DNA of 64,000 nt from Clostridia bacterium (GCA_017502525.1 JAFVUV010000006.1:186001-250000); one strand, 5' to 3'. Counted from the first letter of the stretch, positions 1-9,552 are shown. A program made the numbers and translations. Notes: generated by a model from the sequence alone, not told the origin.

Positions 1-1
1 G

Positions 2-742
2 TGGGAAATCAATGATAAAATTATGATGTTCAATGAAAAGTATACCGCGGACGTTATAAGCACTCCTTATGGGGATAGACTTGAAATAGAAACCACGGGC
101 GACTGCTATATTAATCAAGCGGACGAACGTGAAGACGGCGCTAATAAACTTGCCGTATTCTGTCTTTCTTTTGCAAAAAAATACGTTGAGAACAATCTTG
201 ACGAAGATAGAAAAGTTTTAATCGTTCAAACGGCAATTGGCGGTACGGGATTTGCAAGAAATCATTGGGGCAAAGGCGAAAAACTTGAAAAGAGAATGTA
301 CGAAATGGTTGACGCTGCGCTTTCAATGAACAAAGAAAACCGCATAGTAGCATTACTTTGGCATCAAGGCGAACACGATATTTTTGAGAACGCTGAATTT
401 GATTATGCAACTAGGTATGCGTACTATACTGAAAAACTAGATGCGTTTTTAAGTGGCGTTAAAGAAAAATACGGCGATATTCCTTTCGTGTCGGGTGGCT
501 TTTGTAAAGGTTGGATAAGTGAACAAAGTCAAGACAACGTAAACGCAATCAAAAACGGATACAAAACGGTTTACGAAAAGTTTAATAAGGTTGCTCACGT
601 TTGGGATACTGATGACCTTAAATCTAATTCGGAAGTTGTAAAAGACAATACGGACAATATTCATTTCTGTAGGGATTCGGCGTATGAATTAGGTAGAAGA
701 TATTATGAAAAATTTATTGAGATAATCAAGGAGAATAAATAA
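2..742 (+). CDS. SGNH/SASA-family carbohydrate esterase, 5' end outside window
   Basis: This looks like the C-terminal part of a sialate O-acetylesterase-like (SASA, PF03629) SGNH hydrolase, a family that removes acetyl groups from sugars. The motif AIGGTGF, the block WHQGEHD and a late DNIHF (Asp/His of the catalytic set) are visible. The frame is open to the first bases of the window with no stop before the internal Met codons near 23, so the gene almost certainly begins upstream and the nucleophile Ser block is not seen. Its stop overlaps the galE start by one base (TAATG), so the two are probably co-transcribed and coupled. The exact substrate is unknown. Confidence 0.75.
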   Translation, partial: WEINDKIMMFNEKYTADVISTPYGDRLEIETTGDCYINQADEREDGANKLAVFCLSFAKKYVENNLDEDRKVLIVQTAIGGTGFARNHWGKGEKLEKRMYEMVDAALSMNKENRIVALLWHQGEHDIFENAEFDYATRYAYYTEKLDAFLSGVKEKYGDIPFVSGGFCKGWISEQSQDNVNAIKNGYKTVYEKFNKVAHVWDTDDLKSNSEVVKDNTDNIHFCRDSAYELGRRYYEKFIEIIKENK

Positions 743-1755
743 TGAACGTTTTAGTAACGGGTGGCGCAGGATATATAGGTTCGCATACTTCAGTTGAACT
801 TTTAAACGCAGGGCACGAAGTGGTTTGTATAGACAACTTTATGAACAGTAAATACGAAGCGGTTAAAAGAGTTGAACAAATTACTGGTAAAAAAATTAAA
901 TTTTACGAAGGCGATATAAGAGATAGGGCTATACTTGATAAAATTTTTACTGAAAATAAGATTGATGCAGTTATCAATTTTGCAGGGCTTAAAGCTGTTG
1001 GCGAATCTTGTGCAAAACCGCTTGAATACTATGAAAATAATATAGAAGGTTTATTAGTTTTAGCGTTTGCTATGCGTGACCACGGCGTTAAGAATTTAGT
1101 ATTCTCTTCATCAGCGACCGTTTACGGCAAACCTAAGAGCGTGCCGATAAAAGAAGATTTCCCACTTTCAACTTCAAACCCATATGGAAGCACAAAGTTG
1201 TTTATCGAATATATTTTAAAAGATTTATATAATGCGGATAATTCTTTCAATATCGCTATATTAAGATATTTCAACCCCGTAGGTGCACACGAAAGTGGTA
1301 TGATAGGTGAAGACCCCAAAGGTATACCTAATAACCTTTGCCCATACATAACGCAAGTTGCCGTTGGGAAAAGAGAATATTTAGGTGTATTTGGAAACGA
1401 CTACAATACTCACGACGGCACGGGGGTAAGAGACTTTATACACGTTGTTGACCTTTCAAAAGGACACGTTCTTGCGGTAAATAAACTTGCAGAAAATCCG
1501 GGGCTATTAATAGTTAACTTAGGAACTGGTCAAGGATACAGCGTTCTTGATATGGTTAAAGCGTTTGAAAAAGTAACGGGCAAACCTATTCCGTATAAGT
1601 TTATGCCTAGAAGACCGGGCGATATTGACGAGTGTTATGCAGACCCGTCGTTAGCACAAGAAATTTTAGGCTTTAAGGCTGAAAAAACGCTTGAAGATAT
1701 GTGTCGCGACGCTATGAATTGGCAAACCAAAAACCCCAACGGATATGATGATTAA
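742..1755 (+). CDS. galE: UDP-glucose 4-epimerase
   Basis: GalE interconverts UDP-galactose and UDP-glucose in the Leloir pathway and acts in the cytoplasm with bound NAD. The 337-residue length is normal for the family. The N-terminal Rossmann motif TGGAGYIGSH (about residues 6-15), SSSATVYG (catalytic Ser/Thr region) and YGSTK (Tyr-x3-Lys, about 148-152) are all present, as is the later RRPGD segment. It starts on an ATG overlapping the esterase stop. A LacZ-type galactosidase occurs 50 kb away, so galactose use is plausible, although galE also feeds envelope sugar synthesis. Confidence 0.95.
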   Translation: MNVLVTGGAGYIGSHTSVELLNAGHEVVCIDNFMNSKYEAVKRVEQITGKKIKFYEGDIRDRAILDKIFTENKIDAVINFAGLKAVGESCAKPLEYYENNIEGLLVLAFAMRDHGVKNLVFSSSATVYGKPKSVPIKEDFPLSTSNPYGSTKLFIEYILKDLYNADNSFNIAILRYFNPVGAHESGMIGEDPKGIPNNLCPYITQVAVGKREYLGVFGNDYNTHDGTGVRDFIHVVDLSKGHVLAVNKLAENPGLLIVNLGTGQGYSVLDMVKAFEKVTGKPIPYKFMPRRPGDIDECYADPSLAQEILGFKAEKTLEDMCRDAMNWQTKNPNGYDD

Positions 1756-1771
1756 TTATTTATAGACAAAT

Positions 1772-1815
1772 TAAGGCAAATTTTTGCAAAATTGCAAAAA
1801 TTCGCCTTTTTTATT
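1772..1815 (+). terminator. Rho-independent terminator after galE
   Basis: A long imperfect hairpin begins AAGGCAAATTTTTGCA and closes with TGCAAAAATTCGCCTT, followed directly by a T-rich run. It lies between galE and nadE. Confidence 0.75.
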
Positions 1816-1896
1816 TTTCAAAATATTGCAAAAAATTAAAAAAAGTAGTAAAATAGCAATTAAGAAAAATCGTTTTTTATTAAAAAAGGAGATTTT

Positions 1897-3798
1897 ATGG
1901 ATTTAGGCTATATTAAAGTTGGTGCTATTTCAAATCAAATAAAGGTTGCTGACGTAAAATTTAATTTGAATTCAATAAAAGAAGGGATAGATTTGGCAGT
2001 TAGAGAAAAAGTTAAAGTTTTAGTTTTTCCTGAACTGTGTTTGACGGGCAGTACTTTAGGCGACTTATTTTATTCTAAAACTTTGCTTGACCGAGCAAAG
2101 TCCGCCCTTTTAGAAGTTGCAAAATATACAAAAGATAAGAACCTTTTAGTTTTTGTTGGTTTACCTATTCAAGTGGACGGACTTATTTATAATGCGGTTG
2201 CAGGTATATGTGACGGAACAGTTTTGGGTATTGTTCCCAAAACGTATATGTCAGATTACTTACCTAACAATCAAAAACGTTATTTCGCATCTGCGCCGGA
2301 AAAACTATCTTGTGTAAATTTGAGTTCGGATATAACGGATATTGTTCCTTTTGGCAAGAATATTATTTTTGCCGATAGTGAACTAGGATTAAAAGTTTGT
2401 GCGCAAATAGGGCAAGATATTGATGCTATAGTTCCATCTTGCGTCTATCACGCTGTAAAAGGTGCAAATTTAATAGTAAATCCCTTTGCTGAAAGTGAGT
2501 TTTCCGGCGTTAATACGGCAAGAGAATTCAACGCTAAAGCGATTAGTGAAAAATTATGCTCGGCTTACGTTTATATAAACTCGAGCGACGGAGAATCTAC
2601 AACCGATTCAGTTTTTTCTGCAACTGCCTTTATAACCGAAAACGGCAAAGTGCTTAATAAAAATAAACCGTTTGATAGCGGTTTGATAATGGCAGACGTT
2701 GATTTAGGTGCGATAGAATTTGAAAGAAGTAAAAAGTTCAATCTTAATTTGGAAAAGAGTCAACAAGAAATTCATTTGGTAGGTTTTTCATTAAATAACG
2801 ATGGATATTCGACTGATAGAACTTACGATAAAACTCCGTTTATAAAAGTTGGTGAAGAAGATTTGCTTATCGATATTGCTGCGCACGCTTTGAAAAAAAG
2901 AATTAGCCACGTTAACGCAAGCAAAGTTGTAATAGGTATATCTGGTGGGCTTGACTCTACACTCGCATTAATTATTGCCGTTCGTTCAATGCAACTTTTA
3001 GGAAGAAGTACAAAAGATATCGTATCAATAACTATGCCTTGTTTTGGAACGAGTTCAAGAACGTTTGATAATAGCGTTAGTTTAGCAAAAGTGTTTAATA
3101 CTACACTTAAAAAGATAGATATAACCAAGTCTGTAAAACGCCACTTAAAAGACATTGAACACCCCATAGATTTGCACGACGCAGCTTATGAGAACGCACA
3201 GGCGCGCGAGCGTACGCAAGTATTAATGGATTATGCAAACTCTGTAAACGGAATAGTGGTGGGTACGGGTGACTTATCAGAACTTGCGCTCGGTTGGGCA
3301 ACTTATAACGGCGACCATATGAGTATGTACGCGGTGAACGGCTCTATTCCCAAAACTTTAGTTAGACATTTAGTTGGTTATACTGCTAATAAGGGAAAAG
3401 GCAAATTCAAAGCAGTTCTTTTAGATATATTAGACACGCCCGTAAGTCCCGAACTAATCCCATCGGGAAACGACACGATTAAGCAGGTAACTGAAGATAT
3501 CGTTGGACCTTACGTTTTACACGACTTTTTCTTATATTTAATGGTTAAACGCGGATTTACACCATTAAAGATTTATCGTGTAGCAGTAAATACTTTTAAG
3601 GGTGAATTTGACGAGCAAACTATTCTTAAATGGCTAAAAACTTTTATTAGAAGATTTTTTACTCAACAGTTTAAGCGTTCTTGCCTGCCAGACGGCGTGC
3701 AAGTTACTGAAATTTCATTATCTCCGCGTGGAAGTTGGCGTATGCCAAGTGATGCGGTGTTCACGCTGTGGATGGAAGAACTTGAAAGACTTAACTAA
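1897..3798 (+). CDS. nadE: Glutamine-dependent NAD+ synthetase
   Basis: NadE makes NAD from deamido-NAD using ATP and ammonia from glutamine. At 633 residues it is the long two-domain form. The N-terminal nitrilase-like glutaminase domain shows FPELCLTG (catalytic Glu), VPKTYM (Lys) and VCAQIGQD (Cys at the expected place). The C-terminal synthetase domain has the PP-loop SGGLDST and the GTGDLSELALGW segment. The start ATG has an AAAAAGGAG site upstream. It sits alone with an SDR gene 18 bp behind it. Confidence 0.95.
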   Translation: MDLGYIKVGAISNQIKVADVKFNLNSIKEGIDLAVREKVKVLVFPELCLTGSTLGDLFYSKTLLDRAKSALLEVAKYTKDKNLLVFVGLPIQVDGLIYNAVAGICDGTVLGIVPKTYMSDYLPNNQKRYFASAPEKLSCVNLSSDITDIVPFGKNIIFADSELGLKVCAQIGQDIDAIVPSCVYHAVKGANLIVNPFAESEFSGVNTAREFNAKAISEKLCSAYVYINSSDGESTTDSVFSATAFITENGKVLNKNKPFDSGLIMADVDLGAIEFERSKKFNLNLEKSQQEIHLVGFSLNNDGYSTDRTYDKTPFIKVGEEDLLIDIAAHALKKRISHVNASKVVIGISGGLDSTLALIIAVRSMQLLGRSTKDIVSITMPCFGTSSRTFDNSVSLAKVFNTTLKKIDITKSVKRHLKDIEHPIDLHDAAYENAQARERTQVLMDYANSVNGIVVGTGDLSELALGWATYNGDHMSMYAVNGSIPKTLVRHLVGYTANKGKGKFKAVLLDILDTPVSPELIPSGNDTIKQVTEDIVGPYVLHDFFLYLMVKRGFTPLKIYRVAVNTFKGEFDEQTILKWLKTFIRRFFTQQFKRSCLPDGVQVTEISLSPRGSWRMPSDAVFTLWMEELERLN

Positions 3799-3816
3799 AT
3801 AGGAGAAATTTAGGTT

Positions 3817-4608
3817 ATGAAATACGTTTTAGTTACGGGTGCCGGCGGTGGAATGGGCAAATCCGTAGTTAAAAGGCTAAGCGATAACGGCTATTTTGTT
3901 TTTGCTCTAGATAAAGAGAAAATAGATGAAAGCGATAACGTTTTACCATTACAAGTAGATTTAACTAATAGTGAAGATATTAAAAAAGCCTTTGAAAAAG
4001 TCAAGGAAAAGACGGACACGCTTTTTGCAATAATACATTTTGCAGGAATTTATATGCTAGATTCTCTTTTTGAAATTTCAGAAGAAGAATTTATTCGTTC
4101 CTTTTCAATAAACGTTTTTAGCGCGTTTAGAGTAAATAAAATTTTCGAACCTTTTCTAAAACACGGAAGTAGAATTATTATAACCACAAGTGAACTAGCC
4201 CCGTTAGACCCCTTGCCGTTTACGGGACTGTATGCAATAACCAAAAGCACGCTAGATAAATACGCATATTCATTGCGTATGGAAGCGCAACTGAAAGGAA
4301 TATCGGTTACCGTGTTAAGATGCGGAGCGATTGATACGGGTATGATAAACGTTTCGACCAACGCATTAAACCGTTTTTGCAATAACACGAAACTGTATAC
4401 TTGTAACGCTAAAAGATTTAAAAAGGTGGTAGATAAAGTAGAAGCCCGCAAAGTTTCACCCGAAAAGGTTGCTAAAAAAGTTCAAAAAACTTTAAATAAA
4501 AAACGTCCACCATTTGTTTTAAAGATAAATCGCAATCCTTTATTGTTAATGTTAAATGCCTTGCCAAAACATACTCAAACTGCCATCATAAAATCTATTT
4601 TAAAATAG
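3817..4608 (+). CDS. Short-chain dehydrogenase/reductase (SDR)
   Basis: This is a classical NAD(P)-dependent SDR of 263 residues. The nucleotide-binding motif TGAGGGMG is at the N-terminus, and a Ser (TTSE) plus YAITK (Tyr-x3-Lys) provide the catalytic residues. The C-terminal extension rich in Lys (about residues 200-263) resembles SDRs acting on lipophilic substrates, but that is only an impression. The gene follows nadE by 18 bp with an AGGAG site and is probably co-transcribed. The substrate cannot be told from sequence. Confidence 0.85.
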   Translation: MKYVLVTGAGGGMGKSVVKRLSDNGYFVFALDKEKIDESDNVLPLQVDLTNSEDIKKAFEKVKEKTDTLFAIIHFAGIYMLDSLFEISEEEFIRSFSINVFSAFRVNKIFEPFLKHGSRIIITTSELAPLDPLPFTGLYAITKSTLDKYAYSLRMEAQLKGISVTVLRCGAIDTGMINVSTNALNRFCNNTKLYTCNAKRFKKVVDKVEARKVSPEKVAKKVQKTLNKKRPPFVLKINRNPLLLMLNALPKHTQTAIIKSILK

Positions 4609-4640
4609 TATACAATGTAAAATATAATATAAATATATGT

Positions 4641-4677
4641 TTTTAAGCGCGCCGAAATTTTTTCGGCGCGCTTAAAA
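4641..4677. terminator. Perfect 17-bp hairpin, bidirectional-type terminator
   Basis: The arms TTTTAAGCGCGCCGAAA and TTTCGGCGCGCTTAAAA are perfect complements with a 3-nt loop. The A/T-rich ends give a U-tract in both orientations. It ends the nadE/SDR transcript. Confidence 0.85.
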
Positions 4678-4717
4678 AATAATTTTAAAATTTTTTTAAA
4701 AAAGTTATAAAAAACTG

Positions 4718-4762
4718 TTGACAAATCGATAAAGGTTGAATATATTAATAGTAATCATTACT
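4718..4762 (+). promoter_or_regulatory. Sigma-A promoter with PerR-type box
   Basis: A -35 TTGACA (4718-4723) and -10 TATATT (4741-4746) are separated by exactly 17 bp. Immediately downstream lies AGTAATCATTACT (4750-4762), a perfect inverted repeat containing the TAATnATTA core of Fur/PerR boxes. A regulator bound here would block transcription, which fits autoregulation of the Fur-family gene that follows. Confidence 0.75.
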
Positions 4763-4789
4763 GATAACGATTAAATAAGGAGGTAATAA

Positions 4790-5152
4790 ATGCGTTATTC
4801 AAGGCAAAGGGAATTAATAATTGAAATAATAAAGGGCAGAAAAGACCATCCGACTGCGGATATGATTTATTATTCCGCACGCGAACAAGAACCTAATATA
4901 AGTCTTGGAACGGTGTATCGCAACTTAAAGCAACTTGCGGAAGAAGGCGTTATTATAACGTTGGAAACTGAAGATAAGAGATTGCATTACGACGGCGACA
5001 CTTCTAGACATAGCCATTTTATATGTAACGGATGTGGTAAGATTATTGATTTGTTTAAGCCTGCGAACGTGCCTAGTGAAATAAAATACGCGGGTTTAAC
5101 GGTTACCGGTGAAAAATGCGTTTATTACGGACTTTGTGGAAATTGTCAGTAA
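4790..5152 (+). CDS. perR: Fur-family repressor, PerR type
   Basis: This is a 120-residue metal-dependent repressor, slightly short for the family. It has the winged helix with SLGTVYRNLKQL (recognition helix region), HSHFIC, and two Cys pairs, CNGC and CGNC, that would hold structural zinc. The PerR assignment rather than Fur or Zur rests on context: a PerR-like box at its own promoter and a rubrerythrin gene 65 bp downstream. Fur-family members are hard to separate by sequence alone. Confidence 0.85.
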   Translation: MRYSRQRELIIEIIKGRKDHPTADMIYYSAREQEPNISLGTVYRNLKQLAEEGVIITLETEDKRLHYDGDTSRHSHFICNGCGKIIDLFKPANVPSEIKYAGLTVTGEKCVYYGLCGNCQ

Positions 5153-5217
5153 AAATAAATTAGAAAAAAATTAAAAATAAAAATTATAGGCATAATAAAG
5201 CCAAAAGGAGAGAATTT

Positions 5218-5763
5218 ATGAAAAAATTTGTTTGCACTATTTGCGGTTACGTACACGAAGGTGATTCTGCGCCTGCTAAATGCCCTACTTGCGGAGCACC
5301 TGCTTCAAAGTTTAACGAACAAGCTGATGGAAAAACTTGGGCAGCAGAACACGTTGTTGGTGTTGCAAAGGGCGTTGACCCAGAAATAATTGAAGGACTC
5401 CGTATGAACTTTACGGGCGAATGCACCGAAGTTGGTATGTATCTCGCAATGGCAAGAGTTGCTCACCGTGAAGGATATCCAGAAATTGGTCTTTACTGGG
5501 AAAAAGCTGCATATGAAGAAGCAGAACACGCTGCAAAGTTTGCTGAACTTTTAGGCGAAGTAGTAACCGATTCAACTAAAAAGAATCTTGAAATGCGTGT
5601 TGAAGCTGAAAACGGCGCAACCGCAGGCAAATTTGAACTTGCTAAAAAAGCAAAAGCACTTAACCTTGACGCTATTCACGATACCGTTCACGAAATGGCA
5701 CGCGATGAAGCTCGTCACGGCAAAGCGTTTGAAGGATTGCTCAATAGATATTTTGGTAAATAA
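5218..5763 (+). CDS. rbr: Reverse rubrerythrin (NADH-peroxidase-type)
   Basis: This non-haem diiron peroxidase reduces hydrogen peroxide in anaerobes. The rubredoxin-like Cys4 domain is N-terminal (CTICGY and CPTCGAP, residues 6-26), and the ferritin-like diiron domain follows, with repeated E-x2-H ligands ([15 protein letters not shown]). This order is reversed compared with classical rubrerythrin and is typical of clostridial reverse rubrerythrins. It follows the PerR-like gene and shares its control region, so peroxide induction is expected. Confidence 0.92.
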   Translation: MKKFVCTICGYVHEGDSAPAKCPTCGAPASKFNEQADGKTWAAEHVVGVAKGVDPEIIEGLRMNFTGECTEVGMYLAMARVAHREGYPEIGLYWEKAAYEEAEHAAKFAELLGEVVTDSTKKNLEMRVEAENGATAGKFELAKKAKALNLDAIHDTVHEMARDEARHGKAFEGLLNRYFGK

Positions 5764-5828
5764 TATAAACGAAATTGAGTTTAATTTGATTGCGTAAATA
5801 AGATTACACTAAAAACGTAACCATAAAG

Positions 5829-5878
5829 AAACCCGTTGTTTCAATTTGTTTTGGAACGGCGGGTTTTTATTTTTTTAT
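5829..5878 (+). terminator. Terminator after rubrerythrin
   Basis: A hairpin begins at ACCCGTTGTTTC and closes at GGAACGGCGGGT (with G-U pairs), followed by TTTTATTTTTTTA. Confidence 0.8.
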
Positions 5879-5990
5879 TAAGAATAACTAATAAGATACA
5901 AGCATAATTATATTAAAGTGGAACGGTATTTACAAGTTGCAACACCGTTCGGCAAAAAAATACAAAAACCGCTCAAAAAGGAAAGATATA

Positions 5991-6758
5991 ATGTATTTTG
6001 CTATCTGGTCAAGAAAAAAACTTTTGTCGGGAATTGCCCTTTCGTTAGCGATAGTTTTTGCAAGCTTAGCGCTATATAAAACGGGTGCAAGCGCAGTTTT
6101 TGGCGGAAGTAATTTAAGACAATTACCCATATATAGCGTTCAAACTGACGAGAAAAAACTTTCTATATCTTTCGACTGTGCGTGGGGAACGGACTACACG
6201 GATAAACTGCTTGAAATAATGGAAGCGGAACAAGTTAGATGCACCTTTTTTATGGTGGAATTTTGGACGGAGAAATATCCTGATTACGTTAAAAAAATTT
6301 CGGATGCGGGGCACGAGATAGGAACGCACTCAGCAACTCATCCATATATGAGTAAACTTGATAAGAGTGCGATAGGAAAAGAACTTATTAGTTCTGTAAA
6401 CGCAATTGAAAAAATAACGGGTAAAAAGGTGGAAGTGTTTAGACCACCATACGGTGACTATAACGACCTATTGATAGAAACGGCAAAATCATTAAATTTA
6501 TATACTATTCAATGGGACGTGGACAGTTTAGATTGGAAAAATTTATCTGCAATTGAAATAACTAGAAGGGTAACTAGCAAGGTTAAAAACGGCTCGATAG
6601 TGTTGTTCCACAACCAAGGGTTACATACGGCTGAAGCGTTACCGCAAATAATAAAGGACCTAAAAAACAAAGGGTTTTCGTTCGTGCCGATAGGAGAATT
6701 AATTTATCGCGATAATTATAAAATGGCGGTGGACGGAACTCAGATTAGAAATTCATAG
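5991..6758 (+). CDS. Polysaccharide deacetylase (NodB domain), membrane-anchored
   Basis: This is a CE4-type deacetylase of 255 residues acting outside the membrane on N-acetylated glycans, probably peptidoglycan. An N-terminal hydrophobic helix (about residues 10-30) serves as anchor or signal. NodB motif 1 is the variant SFDCAWG instead of TFDDG. Motif 2 is HSATH with both metal-binding His, and motif 3 is RPPYG. The ATG at 5991 is chosen because AAAGGAAAG precedes it and the hydrophobic segment then lies at the true N-terminus. A sporulation role (PdaB-like) is possible but not shown. Confidence 0.85.
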   Translation: MYFAIWSRKKLLSGIALSLAIVFASLALYKTGASAVFGGSNLRQLPIYSVQTDEKKLSISFDCAWGTDYTDKLLEIMEAEQVRCTFFMVEFWTEKYPDYVKKISDAGHEIGTHSATHPYMSKLDKSAIGKELISSVNAIEKITGKKVEVFRPPYGDYNDLLIETAKSLNLYTIQWDVDSLDWKNLSAIEITRRVTSKVKNGSIVLFHNQGLHTAEALPQIIKDLKNKGFSFVPIGELIYRDNYKMAVDGTQIRNS

Positions 6759-6786
6759 GAAATTCTTTGGAGGAAATAAAATAAAA

Positions 6787-7488
6787 ATGAACAGTTTACA
6801 AGAAAAGAACAACAAGGTGTTTATCAGTGGAGAAATTGTTACCGAGGCCGAATTTTCGCACGAAGTATACGGCGAAGGCTTTTACGAAATGAACGTGCTG
6901 GTAAAAAGGTTATCTGGGCAGGGCGATATATTACCCGTAACTGTTTCAGAACGATTAATTAGCGATAAGTCGCTAGGAGTGGGCGTAACGATAAACGCGC
7001 TAGGACAATTTCGTAGTTATAATAAGTTGGTAGACGGAAAAAGCAAACTTATGTTAACGGTATTTGTCAGAGAACTTTTAGATGAAGCACCCGTAAGAAA
7101 TCCAAACAGCATAGTTTTGACCGGCTATATTTGTAAACCACCCGTGTATAGAACTACACCGTTTAACAGAGAAATAGCCGATATTTTGATAGCGGTAAAC
7201 CGCTCTTATAATAAGTCGGACTATATACCGTGCATAGCGTGGGGAAGAAACGCACGTTTTGCAAAAAATTTAGCGGTTGGGGAAAAGATTGCAATAAGCG
7301 GAAGAATTCAAAGTAGGGAATACCAAAAACGTGTAAACGACGACGAAGTGCGCACACTTACTGCATACGAAGTGTCTATAAGCAAACTCGCAGCGTATGA
7401 TAACGCAGAAAACTTTGACGTAGAAGAAGAGTTTAGCCTTTTAGGATTTTTAACACCCGAAATTAAAGAAAATATTTATAGCGAATAA
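6787..7488 (+). CDS. Single-stranded-DNA-binding-protein-like, two OB folds
   Basis: The 233-residue protein appears to hold two SSB-type OB folds, one over about residues 8-90 and one over about 100-195. The second includes the typical IVLTGYICKPPVYRTTP start and the YIPCIAWGRNARFA strand, which resemble SSB. There is no acidic SSB C-terminal tail ending in Phe, so it is probably not the housekeeping SSB. Two-OB SSB-like proteins of unknown role are common in Clostridia. An unusually distant GGAGG (about 12 nt) precedes the start. Confidence 0.7.
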   Translation: MNSLQEKNNKVFISGEIVTEAEFSHEVYGEGFYEMNVLVKRLSGQGDILPVTVSERLISDKSLGVGVTINALGQFRSYNKLVDGKSKLMLTVFVRELLDEAPVRNPNSIVLTGYICKPPVYRTTPFNREIADILIAVNRSYNKSDYIPCIAWGRNARFAKNLAVGEKIAISGRIQSREYQKRVNDDEVRTLTAYEVSISKLAAYDNAENFDVEEEFSLLGFLTPEIKENIYSE

Positions 7489-7498
7489 AATAAAAAAT

Positions 7499-7530
7499 GG
7501 TTTTACTAAAAAAGTAAAACCGTTTTTTTG
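7499..7530. terminator. Bidirectional terminator between convergent genes
   Basis: GGTTTTAC and GTAAAACC form a stem with a 7-nt loop, followed by GTTTTTTT on the plus strand and preceded by an A-run that becomes a U-tract on the minus strand. It separates the SSB-like gene from trmO. Confidence 0.85.
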
Positions 7531-7531
7531 T

Positions 7532-8215
7532 TTATAAAGATATTACGTCAGTTACGGTAATTTCTCCGTCGACTACGTTAAATTTAATATCGTAATCGCC
7601 AAAGCGCATACCGTAATTTTTGCCGTCTTCTTGATATGATGGGCGTGGGTCGTCGGCTAGGCATTCAACGATAGCATCAATTTTGTCGTTAGGAATAAGA
7701 TTTTTAAGATGATTTGGAAAATTGACTCTCAATTTATAATCTTTTTGAGCGTCAGCGTAACCACCGATAGCGTCCGTGTGGCAATCGGTAAAGGGAAGAT
7801 ACGGTTTAACGTCGTATATGGGCGTTCCGTCAAGCAAATCGGCACCAGAAACTAAAAGCGTCAAACCAAAATCACAAGTTTGTTCAACTTTAATTAAGCG
7901 CACGGAAGATAGCCCTATGTGATTAGGCCTAAAAGGACTTCTAGACGCGAAAACTCCCACTTTTTTATTACCACCAAGTCTTGGTGGGCGGATTAATGGG
8001 GTGAAATTTTGGTCTTTAACCATTGAAAAATCAAACAAAAGCCAAAGGTGTGAAAACCCTTCAATATCGCGCAAAGCGTCGGGGGAGCGGTATTCTGGAT
8101 AAAAAATTACGCGCGAAATTGCACTCGGAGCGCGACCACTTTGGCGCGGAATACCGAACTTTTCCTTAAAATCGTTTTTAACGTAGCCGATAGGCTTAAT
8201 TATGCGTTCACTCAT
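7532..8215 (-). CDS. trmO: TrmO/TsaA-family tRNA t6A methyltransferase
   Basis: TrmO methylates N6-threonylcarbamoyladenosine at position 37 of some tRNAs using S-adenosylmethionine. The signature IKPIGYV at the start, the central SPFRPNHIGLS motif and DVKPYLPFTDCH are all diagnostic of the TsaA/YaeB family. The start at 8215 is chosen over an open extension to 8293 because that extension overlaps the dgt gene and the family begins at this Met. It follows dgt by 7 nt, so the two form an operon. Confidence 0.9.
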   Translation of the reverse strand: MSERIIKPIGYVKNDFKEKFGIPRQSGRAPSAISRVIFYPEYRSPDALRDIEGFSHLWLLFDFSMVKDQNFTPLIRPPRLGGNKKVGVFASRSPFRPNHIGLSSVRLIKVEQTCDFGLTLLVSGADLLDGTPIYDVKPYLPFTDCHTDAIGGYADAQKDYKLRVNFPNHLKNLIPNDKIDAIVECLADDPRPSYQEDGKNYGMRFGDYDIKFNVVDGEITVTDVISL

Positions 8216-8222
8216 ATTTAAC

Positions 8223-9428
8223 CTACTTATCGAAATAGCCTTTATAAGGTGTTTTAATCGCACTATTTGGGAACAAATAATGATATAATTCAATCATATA
8301 ATCATCAGTCATACTTGCTAAATAATCCACTATAATTTGGTTGGGCTCACTATTTTCGTAGTTAAACTTTCTGCGCTTTTTATAGTGTGGTTTATTTAAG
8401 TAATCAATATGATGAGTAAACACGGGTGAAGTTTTCTTTTTGCTAACTAAATCGTCAAAAAGTTGTTCGTAAAGAGCGCGCATAATAATTTCAATTACGT
8501 CGTCAATTTTTTTGACCGATTGATTTTTATATATGAACTCGTAATTATCATTTTTAGATTGTTTTAGGGCGATAAAATGTTTATCGTCCATTTTAATATA
8601 AGGCTTGCCGTAACTATTTTCTAATAGATTAACAATAAGGTTATTTATAATCTCTGCGTTTAATTTGCCTAATCCGTAATCTTCAAAATTAGTTTGCTTT
8701 GCAATATCGCTATTTTCCGCATCGTGTCTATCTTTTCCAAGGTAAGCGATTATATCGGAAATTCTAACAACGCACCCCTCTAGTGTGCAGGGCGTGAGTT
8801 TAAGCACGTTTTTTTCGTCCAAATAACAACTTTCTAATTGATTATCGAATTCATCAAAATCGTTTAGTTCAATCGGGCGGTATTCACTAAGTTCAAGTTC
8901 GCCGTTGTGCGAAGCGATACCGTTTAGCGTTTGTAAAGTTAAGTTAAGTGGGAAAATTTGGTCAAGAACTCTAACCGAGTGAATATTATGGTTAAAAAAT
9001 CTACCCGTTTTTTCGTGGTAAATACTGCTTAAAATTTTCTCGCCAGTATGTCCAAACGGGGTATGACCTATGTCGTGTCCTAAAGATATGGCTTCAATTA
9101 AGTCAAGGTTTAAGTTTAAGGTTTTGCCGATAGTTCTGGCAATTCTTGAAACCAACTGAACGTGCAGACTACGGTGGGTAATATCGTCGTTTTTATAAAG
9201 GGATAAAACCTGAGTTTTATCTGCGTAACGGTTGTAAAAAGGGCAGTATAAAATCTTATCTATATCCCTAATAAACGCCGTGCGCCAAACGGTAGCACCG
9301 TCGTTAGTAGAAAGGTTTCTGCGCAACGCTTTGTTTTCGTCAAAAGAAAAATCTATTTGCGTTTTATTCGCTTTTTCTTGAATTATTCTATCGTTTAATT
9401 CTTGAGATAAATTTTCGTATCTTTGCAT
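8223..9428 (-). CDS. dgt: Deoxyguanosine-triphosphate triphosphohydrolase-like protein
   Basis: This is an HD-domain dNTPase of 401 residues that would release tripolyphosphate from dGTP or other dNTPs. The HD signature GHDIGHTPFGHTGE, preceded by HRSLHVQLVSRIART, and the later HDAEN/SDIIAYLGKDRHD region match the family. The N-terminus with RRNLSTNDGATVWRTAFIRD is typical of short clostridial Dgt-like proteins. It leads a two-gene minus-strand operon with trmO. Confidence 0.88.
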   Translation of the reverse strand: MQRYENLSQELNDRIIQEKANKTQIDFSFDENKALRRNLSTNDGATVWRTAFIRDIDKILYCPFYNRYADKTQVLSLYKNDDITHRSLHVQLVSRIARTIGKTLNLNLDLIEAISLGHDIGHTPFGHTGEKILSSIYHEKTGRFFNHNIHSVRVLDQIFPLNLTLQTLNGIASHNGELELSEYRPIELNDFDEFDNQLESCYLDEKNVLKLTPCTLEGCVVRISDIIAYLGKDRHDAENSDIAKQTNFEDYGLGKLNAEIINNLIVNLLENSYGKPYIKMDDKHFIALKQSKNDNYEFIYKNQSVKKIDDVIEIIMRALYEQLFDDLVSKKKTSPVFTHHIDYLNKPHYKKRRKFNYENSEPNQIIVDYLASMTDDYMIELYHYLFPNSAIKTPYKGYFDK

Positions 9429-9552
9429 ATTTTTACCGTATAATTTTAGTTCGGATTTAATATATCAAAAAAGTGTTATTTTGTCAAGATTTAACCCGAA
9501 TATCAAAAGCGTAAAAAATTTAATAACAAATAAAAAAACCTTGTAAAAATAC

